From Eriocheir sinensis (Eukaryota; Arthropoda; Malacostraca; Decapoda; Varunidae), in the NCBI RefSeq assembly GCF_024679095.1, contig NC_066531.1, positions 6,414,250 to 6,478,249 on the forward strand: DNA of 64,000 bases, given 5' to 3'. Shown piece by piece: positions 12,921 to 23,514 of this stretch (position 1 is its first letter; each line of letters starts with the position of its first letter). The notes under the pieces are model-generated. The model had not been told where the DNA came from. It saw nothing but the letters and a program-made list of their open reading frames with translations, and searched no databases. Both the position numbers and the translations under genes were made by a program.

Positions 12921-13490
12921 GCGCTAAAAATATGCCACTAATTGTAATTGCCTAAAACACTCTTTTGTTGCCCACCACAACACAAAAATATATTAATCAC
13001 CACAAATTGTCATCCATTTATTTCGACAATTCATCCCACGCATTATTCTCCATTCATTTAATTCACGGTTAATGGTATTTGTTCAGTATGCATGCTTTAT
13101 GGCTGCACACAAAAATACATTGATAGTCATTCGCTGCTACATGTGAAAAAAGAAAGGCCGATGAACGGATATGGGAAAGCGTGTAGGTGATGCCAGTTGT
13201 AAACGTTATGAGATCGCATATTTCCGCATAGATTAACGTTCACTATGTAAGTCAATTGTGTGATCGGAGGCAATGTGAGGTGAGCCAACTAGCGCATTCC
13301 GGACCAATATGTGTCGGACTTTCCCTGTGCAGCTATGAAAAGGAGGCAGAAAAGATAGTTGGAGAATTGATGAGTGGTGGAAAAAGAAAGAAAATACAGG
13401 TAAGAGTGGAGGAGAATATATTAGTAACGAAAGTAGGCAGTGAAATACAGGTGAAGAATATATGATAGGTGAGAGAAGAAGCATATTTAG
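12921..13490. other. Unique spacer
   Basis: Mixed AT-rich sequence. Open frames on both strands at 13233-13484 overlap each other, match nothing I know and show no splice or start context of note. Confidence 0.5.
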
Positions 13491-14485
13491 GTTGGATGAG
13501 AAAGATTAAAATTAAGTTAGGTGAGAAAGATTAAAATTAGGCTGGATGAGAAATATTAAAATTAGGTTGGATGAGAAAGATTAAAATTAGGTTGGATGAG
13601 AACGATTAAAATTAGGTTGGATGAGAAAGATTAAAATTAGGTTGGGTGAGAAAGATTAAAATTAGGTTGGATGAGAAAAATTAAAATTAGGTTGGATGAA
13701 AAAGATTAAAATTAAGTTAGATGAGAAAGATTAAAATTAGGTTGGATGAAAAAGATTAAAATTAGGTTGGATGAGAAAGATTAAAATTAGGTTGGATGAG
13801 AACGATTAAAATTAGGTTGGATGAGAAAGATTAAAATTAGGTTGGGTGAGAAAGATTAAAATTAGGTTGGATGAGAAAGATTAAAATTAGGTTGGATGAA
13901 AAAGATTAAAATTAAGTTAGATGAGAAAGATTAAAATTAGGTTGGAGGAGAAAGATTAAACTTAGGTGGGATGAGAAAGATTAAAATTAGGTTAGATGAA
14001 AAAGTTTAAAATTAGGTTGGATGAGAAAGATTAAAATTAGGTTAGATGAAAAAGTTTAAAATTAGGTTGGATGAGAAAGATTAAAATTAGGTTGGATGAG
14101 AAAGATTAAAATTGGGTTAGATGAAAAAGTTTAAAATTAGGTTGGATGAGAAAGATTAAAATTAGGTTGGATGAGAAAGATTAAAATTGGGTTGGATGAG
14201 AAAGATTAAAATTGGGTTCGATGAGAAAGATTAAAATTAGGTTGGATGAAAAAGATTAAAATTAAGTTGGATGAGAAAGATTAAAATTGGGTTGGATGAG
14301 AAAGATTAAAATTAGGTTGGACGAGAAAGATTAAAATTGGGTTCGATGAGAAAGATTAAAATTAGGTTGGATGAGAAAGATTAAAATTAGGTTGGACGAG
14401 AAAGATTAAAATTGGGTTCGATGAGAAAGATTAAAATTAGGTTGGATGAGAAAGATTAAAATTGGGTTGGATGAGAAAGATTAAG
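13491..14485. repeat. 25-bp minisatellite, ~40 units
   Basis: The unit is GTTGGATGAGAAAG followed by ATTAAAATTAG. Landmark variants occur at 13591, 13791, 13991, 14041, 14116, 14216, 14341 and 14416, all separated by exact multiples of 25, so I see no net indel over about 1 kb. GAACGATT, GTTGGGTG and GATGAAAAAGATTAAAATTAAG variants recur exactly 200 bp apart in the left half (8-unit higher-order repeat). Stop codons occur in every frame, so reading-frame selection does not explain the fixed length. Confidence 0.97.
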
Positions 14486-14742
14486 TTCCAAAAGAGGTAA
14501 AAGATGTAAAAGGAGAGTTCTTGATGGCTGGAAAAAAAAGGAAGAAAAGAAAAGGGATGAGATACAAAAATAAATTAGAGAGGATGTGACGAATGACGGG
14601 AAGCTTATAAAAAAGGAGCAGGATAAAGCTGGATAGGAAAAGGATGAAGTATAAAAAGGCAGAAAAGGAAAAATGAAGAGTTGAAAGCTGAAAAAGAAGC
14701 GCACGCAGGGTAAATGAGAAAGATGAAATAGATAAAAAAAAA

Positions 14743-14956
14743 AGAGGTGGAGAAAGATAAGTGGAGAGTGAACAATAGCTTAAAAAAGAAGCAAAATTAG
14801 GGTGAGTCAAAGATGGATTACAAAAAGGGGCAAGAAGGATGAGAATAAAAGAGGTAGAGAAAGATAGGTGGAGAGTGAACAATAGCTTAAAAAAGAAGCA
14901 AAATTAGGGTGACTAAAAAATATGAATTACAAAAGAGGGCAAGAAGGATGAGAATG
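14743..14956. repeat. 107-bp tandem duplication
   Basis: GGAGAGTGAACAATAGC, AAGAAGCAAAATTAGGGTGA and CAAGAAGGATGAGAAT each appear twice, 107 bp apart, in A/G-rich DNA just right of the minisatellite. Confidence 0.85.
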
Positions 14957-15182
14957 AATATAACTTAAACGAATAGCAAATATAGGCTGTTAAAGAAATA
15001 TGAACTAATAGAAATAGTGGAAAAAATACTAAGTGATAACGGGTGAGTAGAGGAGTGGAAAGGTAAATAGATTGGTGATGAAATATATATAGCCAAAACA
15101 ATTATTGAATTCTGGGAAAAATGAGGTTATGCGTGTGTGGAAGGGTGGGGAAGGGTGCCTTATTTTATATTTAAATGCCAAA

Positions 15183-15260
15183 GAGCGAGTAGCGAGCTTT
15201 TTTTTTTATTGTTGTTTCCTTTTTTTGTGCCCTTGTGCTGTCTCCCTTGCTGTAAAAAAA
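15183..15260 (+). mobile_element. Element S copy (subfamily A)
   Basis: GAGCGAGTAGCGAGC, T run, ATTGTTGTTTCC, GTGCCCTTGTGCTGTCTCCC, TTGCTGTAAAAAAA, then ATAATAAAG. A well-preserved copy. Confidence 0.85.
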
Positions 15261-15469
15261 ATAATAAAGCCTGCATCCGGGCATTTCTCTTGCTGGTGCC
15301 CGCAAATCAAGGTTACATCTACCACTTTTATACGCAAACATTTCCAATTAGTGAGGATAGGTGAGCGATACTTATACTATCTTCACGTTGCTGTGCTTAA
15401 ATCCTCTTATTGTAAAGTTAATACCGTCGATTATTTTTATTTTTAGTTATAGTAGTGGTTGAAGAGTGG

Positions 15470-15600
15470 GGAGGGCTGTGGACTAGTCGATTAAGGTGTT
15501 AAGAGCCAAGGAGAGGAGGTTCGAGCCCCAGATTCTCCGCGTAACGCCAGGAAGGGGATCCGATCTTCAACACTAAGGGTCGCATTTTTAACCCGTCCTG
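15470..15600 (+). mobile_element. tRNA-derived SINE head and body
   Basis: A-box-like TGGACTAGTCG at 15479-15489 and B-box GGTTCGAGCCC at 15518-15528, with the spacing of a tRNA internal promoter. The ends GGAG (15470) and CTCC (15538) could pair as an acceptor stem, but the T stem is poorly paired, so this is a tRNA-derived retroposon and not a tRNA gene. The body continues TAACGCCAGGAAGGGGATCC and CTTCAACACTAA, and is then interrupted by an RT fragment. Confidence 0.65.
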
Positions 15601-15798
15601 GTAACATATAGTCCCAGGTCTTTCTCTGCTTCTGTGGTGGATAGTGAAGTGTTTCCCATGTGGTATTGGTATGCTAAATTTTCCCTCCCAAGCTGCATGA
15701 CTTTACATTTTTCTTCATTGAATTATAACAGCCATTTTTTGTTCGATTCCTGAAGCTTGGCGAGGTCTTCTTGTAGGAAGTCCGGAGTCATTGGGTTA
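15597..15798 (-). pseudogene. Non-LTR retrotransposon RT fragment
   Basis: The minus strand encodes FLQEDLAKLQES, then FNEEKCKVMQLGR, AYQYHMGNTSLSTTEAEKDLG and YVT. This is the region after the catalytic palm of LINE reverse transcriptases (the known ..LQ.DL..L..W...W...FN..KC.VMH.GR...Y.M... ..KDLGV pattern). An in-frame stop at 15723-15725 (after WLL) and truncation at both ends show it is dead. It covers the same segment as 26239-26554, and both start at an AACCC... Asn-Pro codon pair. Confidence 0.85.
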
Positions 15799-15935
15799 AC
15801 AAGGCTTTCTTAGGCGTTTTGGGGCATTTCAATTGGGTAGTTTAATGACCCTGGTGGTAGTCTGACCGGTTTGACCCTTCTTCTCTACCGTGAACGTGAA
15901 ACAACACTCATGAGAACCCGAATGATCTCCTTTTC
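15785..15935 (-). repeat. Dispersed repeat D2, copy 1 (minus)
   Basis: The reverse complement shares with 23515-23660 the ordered blocks GGTTCTCATGAGTGTT, GAGAAGAAGGGTCAAAC, CAGGGTCATAAAACTAC-like, GAAATGCCC and GAAAGCCTT. Origin unknown. It directly abuts the RT fragment, so the two may be parts of one longer element. Confidence 0.8.
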
Positions 15936-15984
15936 TGCCTCTGGAAATAGTTGGTGTGGGAGGCGGAGGAGTCTGAGAATACCG

Positions 15985-16550
15985 ACCTAATCCACGACCC
16001 CAAAAAACTGACCCTATATGAACTAGAGTGAAAATAGTCATGACAAAAGAAGAATAAGTAATTGGAATAGTAGTAGAAAATATCAGGAAATGAGGTTCGA
16101 GCCCCAGTGTCTCCGCTTAACGCCAGGAAGGGGATCTGGTCTTCAACACTAACCCACGACCCCAAAAACTGACCCTATATGAAACAGAGTGAAAATAGTC
16201 ATGACAAAAGAAGAATAAGTAATTGGAATAGTAGTAGAAAATATCAGGAAAGGAGGTTCGAGCCCCAGTGTCTCCGCTTAGCGCCAGGAAGGGGATCTGG
16301 TCTTCAACACTAACCCACGACCCCAAAAACTGACCTTAAATGTACTAGAGTGAAAATAGTCATGACAAAAGAAGAATAAGTAATTGAAATAGTAGTAGAA
16401 AATATCAGGAAATGAGGTTCGAGCCCCAGTGTCTCCGCTTAACGCCAGGAAGGGGATCCAATCTTCGACACTAGCCCACGACCTCAAACACTGACCGTAT
16501 ATGAACTACAGTGAAAAGAGTCATAAGAAAAGAAGAAGTAGTAATTGTAA
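15985..16550. repeat. 161-bp tandem array, ~3.5 units, SINE-derived
   Basis: GAGGTTCGAGCCCCAGTGTC blocks at 16092, 16253 and 16414 are exactly 161 bp apart. Each unit contains the SINE B-box and body (CGCCAGGAAGGGGATC, CTTCAACACTA) followed by CCACGACCCCAAAAACTGACC and GTCATGACAAAAGAAG. The SINE body at 15516-15580 is therefore the evident source of half the unit. Nearly identical short frames on the minus strand reflect the repeat and are not genes. Confidence 0.93.
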
Positions 16551-16770
16551 TAGTAGTAGAAAATAGCAAAAAGGTAATATTAATGATAAGAATGAAAAAA
16601 TCTTGAAAATAAACGATAATGCAGATGAGAATCACCAAATATCTTATAATACTCGCTGACGTGATCCCGGCAAACACTACCGCTATCATTAGTAACTTCA
16701 AGGCTAAAAAGTCGGCCAAGTTTAGCAAAGTTTATGAGTTTTATTACATTAAGCTAATTGCAAGAGTCAA

Positions 16771-16771
<1 letters not shown>

Positions 16772-16843
<72 letters not shown>
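16772..16843. repeat. (AC)n microsatellite
   Basis: About 72 bp, followed by an AAACACACGCAG degenerate edge. Confidence 0.97.
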
Positions 16844-16850
<7 letters not shown>

Positions 16851-17159
16851 GCAGCGGATGTTTTCTCGCAATATTTTTCTTTGTATTTTGGTTTGTTTCC
16901 GATTGGTCGTATTGTGTGTATGTATGTATGTATGCATGAATGTACGCATGGATCTATATAACGGCCACGGTAGCTATTTGTAAAAAAGTCATTAATACTC
17001 GGAACTTAAACATACAGATCAATCAATCGCTTTTTTTTTTATTCTATTTCTATACACACGAATGTTACATGTTTTTTTTTCCGCTTGGCAATCCATTTCA
17101 ACTGCGCCTGTGTTTGCCTGTGAGCGCGTAATAAATTTGTCACTCATAGAATACCCATA

Positions 17160-17161
<2 letters not shown>
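16844..17161. other. Spacer
   Basis: A (GTAT)n patch at 16917-16936 and T runs. No gene. Confidence 0.5.

Positions 17162-17213
<52 letters not shown>
17162..17213. repeat. (CT)n microsatellite
   Basis: About 52 bp of CT, followed by CCACCA and CTACCTAT low-complexity DNA to 17340. Confidence 0.97.
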
Positions 17214-17216
<3 letters not shown>

Positions 17217-17429
17217 ATACTTTCTCCACTTCCACCATCACTACCACCACCACCGCTAGTACCACCACAATCACCTCACCTACCTATCTACCTGCCTTCC
17301 TATCTACCTGTCTCTCTCTCTGCCTGCCTCCCTGCCTGCTCCTCTCCCTTCCTCTGTTCCCCCTTCATCGGTCCGCTAATCAAGTAATCTTTTGTTATTT
17401 GCCTCCTATTGATTTGCCGTCCCTGAATG

Positions 17430-17435
<6 letters not shown>

Positions 17436-17485
<50 letters not shown>
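17436..17485. repeat. (AG)n microsatellite
   Basis: About 50 bp of AG. Its right flank, ATGGGGTATTCAGGGCCGCC followed by TTTAATTAC, is unique sequence. Confidence 0.97.
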
Positions 17486-17488
<3 letters not shown>

Positions 17489-17649
17489 GGTATTCAGGGC
17501 CGCCTCCCTTTAATTACTTTCGATTGGTTATAAAGGATTGCTTTCAGAGTATTATTATGTGTGATTGTTTTTTAGAGGCTCTTTTGATGAGCGTGTCCTT
17601 GCTTTTTGTTACTGCTGTTGTCCCTTACCTCATTCTTCTTCTTTTGTGT

Positions 17650-17743
17650 GAGGGTGGTGGTGATGGGGGGAGGGATGGGGGGCGTGGTGGTGGTGGTGGA
17701 TGGGGTAGGTGAGGTAGGCGTAGGATGGGGTGGGGTGGGGTCT

Positions 17744-17810
<67 letters not shown>
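17650..17810. repeat. GGT/GGGG-rich tract then (GT)n
   Basis: G-rich GGTGGTGG and GGGGTGGGG units at 17650-17740 lead into (GT)n at 17748-17810. Confidence 0.93.
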
Positions 17811-17812
<2 letters not shown>

Positions 17813-17865
17813 GCCTAGTCTTGGCAACCGCACGCTAACCACTCAGCCACGTCCTCCTCATTAAG
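17811..17865 (-). mobile_element. tRNA-like SINE 5' head cut by (GT)n
   Basis: The minus strand reads GACGTGGCTGAGTGGTTAGC, GTGCGG, TTGCCAAGACTAGGCGG and then (AC)n. TGGCTGAGTGG (17839-17849) is an excellent A-box/D-arm match. No B-box follows, because the sequence runs straight into the microsatellite. It fits a truncated tRNA-derived SINE, and a decayed tRNA gene is the alternative. Confidence 0.55.
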
Positions 17866-18135
17866 TAGAATGATAAAGAAAACTTACTAGCTGGAACACC
17901 CTTAGTAATTTCTCTCGTTATTAATTGAGTGGCCTTGTCAGGTAAATACGAAGGTGATTCATTACTTTGGTGAAGATGCGTCACTTAAAATAATTGCTCT
18001 TCATCATCAAATGGAGCAAAAAAATGTGTCTTTGATTGTTTCTTTGGTTATTAATGACCCTGTTTGTGAATGAAGGAAGACGTGGCAAGGAAGTTTTAAG
18101 TAGAAGAAAGTTTATTTAGTAGATCTATTTTCTCT
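17866..18135. other. AT-rich unique spacer
   Basis: No repeat or coding signal seen. Confidence 0.5.
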
Positions 18136-18560
18136 TTGATCGTGTACTTTCTTCCCATCTCTCTGCTATTTTCTTTCTCATCCATTTCTCTTTTCTTCTC
18201 GCTCATCCATTTCTCTTTTCTCCTCGCTCATCCATTTCTCTTTTCTCCTCGCTCATCCATCTCTTCTCTTCTCTCATCCATTTCTCTTCTCTCCTATCTC
18301 ATCCATTTCTCTTCTCTCCTCTGTCATCCATTTCTCTTCTCTCCTATCTCATCCATTTCTCTTCTCTCCTCTCTCATCCATTTCTCTCCTCTCTCATCCA
18401 TCTCGTCTCTTCTCTCTCATCCATGTCTCTTCTCTCCTCTCTCATCCACCTCGTCTCTTCTCTCTCATCCATGTCTCTTCTCTCCTATCTCATCCATTTC
18501 TCTTCTCTCATCTGTCATCCATCTCTTCTCGTCCACTTTTCTTCTCTACTCTGTCGTTTC
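18136..18560. repeat. ~25-bp pyrimidine minisatellite (CTCATCCATTTCTCTTCTCTC)
   Basis: Units with CTCATCCATTTCTCTT and variable CTCCTC spacers repeat about 15 times over 18175-18540. A related patch recurs at 19225-19290. The Ser/Leu-rich plus-strand frame is a translation of the array. Confidence 0.92.
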
Positions 18561-18912
18561 TCTCAATGCAACAATTAAACATTCCATAGGGGAGCACCAA
18601 GACATACAGCGCCCTACGGTTGACATTTATATGTAAGACAACTCCCATTTTCTTTGCGCGCACAGGATACTGGGGGGACTTTTTCATTTATTTTTTTATT
18701 GCCGTATTTTTGCCTGTCTCATATTACCGAGTTTTTTTTTCTATCACCATGAAAGAGAAAAGAAAGTTATGAAAAAAAGAACATTCATCCGAAGCATATG
18801 AATGTCCACCTCCATCTGTTATATTAATAAAAAAAAAGAAATATCCCTCAAAATTTGCACACGCTCAATCGTCGCATTTATTTTATTTTCGTTTTCCAGG
18901 ATAATAAATTTG
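18561..18912. other. Spacer with T and A runs
   Basis: No gene or recognised element. Confidence 0.5.
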
Positions 18913-18943
18913 CTAATAATAATAATAATAATAATAATAATAA
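18913..18943. repeat. (AAT)n microsatellite
   Basis: About ten AAT units. Confidence 0.95.
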
Positions 18944-19119
18944 GTTTCATGGCACCGCATATAATTTCGCCGTTGCGTATAATTCCCGGGTAATGAATCA
19001 ACAGCCAGTGAAAAAAATTGTTTATATATTTTCTCTTCATATTCGCTCACAGGAAAAAATAGATAAAAAGAGAGATATGAAGTGTACCTGGTTCTTTGGG
19101 GGGGGGAGGGGGGAGGGCT

Positions 19120-19308
19120 GTCTCTCCTCACCATCATCTCTCTCCTCTCCTCTCTTTTCTGTCTCTCTTCTTTCATCTCACGTCAGTCTCTCTTCTCTTC
19201 TCTCCCTTTTCTCCTTTCTCCCCATCTCTCTGCTTTCCTTTCTCATCCATTTCTCTTCACTCCTCTCTCATCCATCTCTTCCCGTCCACCTTTCTTCTCC
19301 ACTCTCTC

Positions 19309-19350
<42 letters not shown>
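19120..19350. repeat. CT-rich degenerate tract ending in (CT)n
   Basis: Includes CATCCATTTCTCTTC units like those at 18.2 kb and a pure (CT)n at 19310-19350. A G run lies just left at 19098-19115. Confidence 0.88.
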
Positions 19351-19355
<5 letters not shown>

Positions 19356-19534
19356 CTCTCCATTCTCCTCAATCTCTTTCCTCTCTCGTCTAAAAAAAGG
19401 TGTATTACGTGAATGCTGCCAACAAATGCCCCGGAGGTAAAAAGATCTTCCTTCCACTCACACTAATTTGGCCTAAAATAGAAATAAAATAACAAATGCC
19501 TTTCGTAAACACAAAGCCGATTCATTTGTTTGGT

Positions 19535-19570
19535 CTTACTGAGCCTTACTGAGCCTTACTGAGCCTTACT
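19535..19570. repeat. 10-bp tandem repeat CTTACTGAGC x3.6
   Basis: Three perfect units and a partial fourth. Confidence 0.95.
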
Positions 19571-19686
19571 TTGCCCTTTCTCAGACACCGACACAAATAT
19601 ATACTTTTCAGATGATGCAAGAAGGCAACGACAGACAAACAGACGGATAGGCAGACAGACAGACACTCATTTCTATTTTTTTTTCT

Positions 19687-19778
19687 AGGAGCTGTGGTTA
19701 GCATGCTTTCTTGCTTTATTTAGTTTTCCCCTTGAGCTGCCTCCTTCACAGACAGACAGACAGACAGACAGACAGACG
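19687..19778 (+). mobile_element. Degenerate element S copy followed by (CAGA)n
   Basis: GAGCTGTGGTTAGC, then TTTATTTAGTTTTCC, CCTTGAGCTGCCTCCTTC and then (ACAG)n at 19747-19778 in place of the usual CTGTAAAA tail. Confidence 0.55.
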
Positions 19779-20690
19779 CTCCTACTGAGTATAAACCTTA
19801 AGGGAATAGCGAGACCCTGCCTGATGATACAAAGCCAGCGAGACGAGAGAAAGGAAGAAAAGCAAAATAGCAGATAACGAGACACAGGAAGCGAATCCTG
19901 CCCAAAAGAGAACAACAATACGAACGCAGGAAAGCAATAATTAAACAGAAAGACAAAGACGACGCAAGATAATTCCAACAAGGGCGCATTAAAAAGTATA
20001 CTAGGTCATTAACTGGTCTTTCTATACTGACAAGAGTGACGAAATTGCAATACTCATTTATCTATTTGCTGCTCCTTTCAGTGTGAGTAAATAGCTTTCT
20101 GGTGCACTTGATGAACCAAAACTAATAAAGGAAAAAAAAGTAATGGAGAGAAATTACCTGATATTACTTCTATTATCAGAGGTGTGGGTCATCTAATTAA
20201 CCTATATATTAACAATGACCAGAGTAACGCACCTTATAATTAACCTGATCAACCATAAACAATGAACAATAATCGTGTGGAGAGGCAAGTTACCCGTCGT
20301 TGCTGCTGGTGTTAGAAAGGCGTGCCATCCAAGCCTGCTAATTAAGGATGGGAAACATTATCCATGGCATCTAATTTAGCGTATTAATTTTCATTCGATC
20401 GTGTAATTTAATCTCAGCGCTATTATTTGACATTTTATTAACAAGTGCCAAGCCAAATATAAACATGAAGTCGAATTTCTTTTATGCAGCTCATATTTTC
20501 TCTGCAGGTTCAGGATATTGACGGTATTTCTTTTCTTTTCTTTCTTCCATTACCGAAGCAAAAAAAAATCATTGGGGTGCAGAAGAGAAAAACTGGTTAT
20601 GAAATATTTAACACTCAATCAAACAATTAAAATTAAAACAGGCAATACTAGAGGTAAAAACATATTACCGCAGATCACCTTGAGGAGGAG
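19779..20690. other. Low-repeat AT-rich stretch, possible regulatory island
   Basis: 20150-20500 is among the least repetitive DNA in the window and holds TCTAATTAAC, CTAATTAAGG and GTATTAATTTTC homeodomain-type sites. No open frame is convincing. A regulatory role is only an inference. Confidence 0.35.
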
Positions 20691-21040
20691 GAGAGAAGGA
20701 CGATGATAAAGGGAGCAGGGGGAAGGAGGAGGACGGAAGGAGGAGGAAGGAGTCACGACGAAGGAGAGAAGGAGTTTGGGAGAGTTTGAGTAGAGACAAT
20801 ATGGGTCAGGGAGAAGCCTTGGGGTGGAGGGAGGACAGAGAGGGGACGGAGGGGGAAGGGGTGGAGGGGAGGGGATTAGGAAAGAGTTGGGATGGATTAG
20901 GCAGGGTTGAGACGGGTTAGGGGTCGACGGAGTAGGGGAAGGGGGGGAGAACGGGGACTAGGGAGAGAGAGAGGGGAGGGAAGAGTGGGGAGGAGGGGGA
21001 GAGAGAGAGGGGAGGTGAGGGAGGGGGTTAGTTTAACGTC
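20691..21040. repeat. Purine-rich GGAGGA/GGGGA block
   Basis: Almost pure purine on the plus strand. It switches abruptly near 21060 to pyrimidine-rich (TCC)n at 21100-21135. Confidence 0.8.
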
Positions 21041-22017
21041 ATTCGAGACTTCAGCAAAGTTTTTTTTTATCCTTCTACTACACAACACACGCATTTCCCC
21101 TCTTCCTCCTCTTCCTCCTCCTCCTCCTCCACCTCTTCTTCGTCCGCCATTCCTCCTTGTCTTCCTCCTTCTCTTCTCTAATCTAATTTCACCATTTTCC
21201 ATTTTTTTTTTACCCGCTGCTAAACTTATTTCTCTACCCCTTCTCCATTGCCATCTTTATTCTTTTGTTTCTGTTTCCTTATCCATTTCCTTCAACTTGC
21301 ATATTACACTGACCTAGTCTCCTTTTTCTCTTTACGAATCTTTATTTTTATTCATCTGCATCCCTTCCATTTCTCTGATTAATCAACCTTATTTTTTTCC
21401 TCCCTCCTTCGTTAAAATTCCAACCGTTTCCTTTACGAATTAATTTCTGTTTTATCTCGTCATTCTGTCAACTGTATTGTGCTATATATATAATTTCTTT
21501 TCTAATCGTTAATTAAAATGTTATCTCACACTAATACTTTAATCAACAATATTTTCTATCCACTTTTTACGATCATTGTTTATTCATCCGTTTATTTATT
21601 TCACACCTACCGTTCTCTTACTTTATATTCCTTTTTTTCCACTAGTTATTCTTCCCTCTAAAAATCTATTGCCCTTGCACATCATTTTTCATTTACTCTT
21701 ACCAGTAGACAAAGCTTATAAATATAGGGTGCAAGAGGTGAAGTATAAGGAGTTGGATTCATATCAGTCTGTCTTTTTTTTTCCTTATATTCTTCCGCTT
21801 TTAACGTTGCAAGAGGTGGTCGGTGTGAAGGGATACTCGACTAGACTAATTTCTCAGACTTTTCATTTTATTTGCTTTTTTCCCCTTTCACCGTTCCTAA
21901 AGCCGTGTGTTTTAATGGATAGTATGAAAAAGCGGGAGTATAATACGATTACAAAAAACATCAACCTACATTTTTTCTCTCGTATTTATTTTTATATGTT
22001 CGAGAAGCGGCTTATGA

Positions 22018-22020
<3 letters not shown>
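21041..22020. other. T/C-rich spacer
   Basis: Pyrimidine-biased DNA with no period. The 178-codon plus-strand frame at 21576 is Phe/Leu/Tyr-rich, ends in a (CA)n translation and matches no family I know. Confidence 0.55.

Positions 22021-22050
<30 letters not shown>
22021..22050. repeat. (AC)n microsatellite, short
   Basis: About 30 bp of AC. Confidence 0.97.
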
Positions 22051-22052
<2 letters not shown>

Positions 22053-22153
22053 AAACGGTTTACGATTCTTTATAAACTAACTTTGGTCCTGAATCCTCGC
22101 ATAATATTTTGACGAATTTGTGATAATATTCCTCACTAATTACTCTGGGGGGA

Positions 22154-22275
<122 letters not shown>

Positions 22276-22450
22276 CACTCTAATTGATAATGTAAGATCC
22301 ATTCCTACCCCCACAATCACATAAACAAAAAAACAGATAGATTAAAACCAAAACTCACTGGTAATATATATGGATGACTCACAATGTAATAGGACCAAAA
22401 TTGGGGAAGAGTTAGATACCACAATTGCAACGAGACATATAGGTAGAACA

Positions 22451-22486
22451 AGAGGAGGAGGAGGAGGAGGAGGAGGAGGAGGAGGA
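22451..22486. repeat. (GGA)n microsatellite
   Basis: About eleven GGA units. Confidence 0.96.
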
Positions 22487-22729
22487 AAAGGAGAGCATGG
22501 AAGGGATGTATGAGATGGTGAGAGGGTTGAGTAGAGACTGCGGTGGGGAATGTTTGAGGGAAGAAGATGGGTGAGATAGAAAGGTTAAGTGGAAAATGCC
22601 AGAATATGAAGGAAATGAGAATGAGGTGTTAGTGGGATTATGGGAAGATGTGTGGTGAAGGGAGTGTAAAAGGGGATGGTGATGATTAGAGGGTGTGCAA
22701 GCAGTAAGGGATATGGGAGTGAAAGGAAG

Positions 22730-23455
22730 ATAAATCGTGAGTGGGGTGAGAAGGGGAGAGGGAATGGTTACGATACGAGCGAGGTTATCCTACGTGGAGA
22801 GGGGATTGAGGAAAACGAGAGGAGGAAAGGGAGGGTGCGGAGATGAGGAAGGTGGGAAAGGGAGAGGGAATGATTATGTTACGAGCGAGGTTATCCTACG
22901 TGGAGAGGGGACAGGAAAAGAAAGGGAAGGAGATGAGGGAGGTCAGAAGGGGAGAAAGAATAGTTACAAGTGAGGTTATCTTATGTGGTGGGGGGACTGG
23001 GGGGAAAAGGAGAGAGGAAGAAGAGGGTGCAAAGATGAGTGAGGTGAGAAGAAGAGGGGAAGGGTTGTGAGTGAGGTTATGTTATTCTGTACGGTGAGAG
23101 AAGAGGGAGGAAAGAAGGAAGGGTGCAAAGATGAGTGAGGTGACAAGGGGAGGGAAGGGTTGTGAGTGAGGTTATATTGTTCTATGTGGTGAGAGGAGAG
23201 GGGAAAGAGGGGAGGAAGGAAGGTAGGATGGGGAGATAAGGGAGATGACAAGGGGAGCGGAGGGGTTGTGGGTGAGGTTATGTTACTCTGTGTGATGAGA
23301 GGAGAGGAGAAAGAGGGGAGGAAGGAAGGGAGGATGGGGAGATAAGGGAGATGACAAGGGGAGCGGACGGGTTGTGGGTGAGTTTATGTTACTCTGTGTG
23401 ATAAGAGGAGAGGGGAAATAAGGGAGAAAGGAAGGAGGGAAGGGCGATATGTAAG
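22730..23455. repeat. Purine-rich ~85-106 bp tandem array, 7 units
   Basis: GAGGTTATCCTACGTGG-type blocks fall at 22781, 22887, 22972, 23073, 23168, 23274 and 23380 (spacings 106, 85, 101, 95, 106, 106). The last three units are most alike (GTTACTCTGTGTGAT). The plus-strand Gly/Arg/Glu frames are by-products. Confidence 0.93.
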
Positions 23456-23514
23456 TGTGGTGATATAGGGCTTAAGATCGGTATTATCAGACACCCGCAC
23501 CTCACATCATCTAT

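Noticed and set aside
13491..14485. CRISPR-like array
   Set aside because: Units are contiguous 25-mers with no unique spacers, and the genome is eukaryotic.
13491..14485. Telomeric TTAGG repeat
   Set aside because: TTAGG occurs only once per 25-bp unit. It is not a run of the pentamer.
15470..15538. Functional tRNA gene
   Set aside because: A- and B-boxes are present but the T stem pairs poorly, no good anticodon arm is visible, and the sequence continues as a SINE body found again in an array.
16117..16487. Near-identical 69-codon minus-strand frames MGSWVSVEDQIPFLALSGDT
   Set aside because: They are the same reading of successive 161-bp array units derived from a SINE. Not a gene family.
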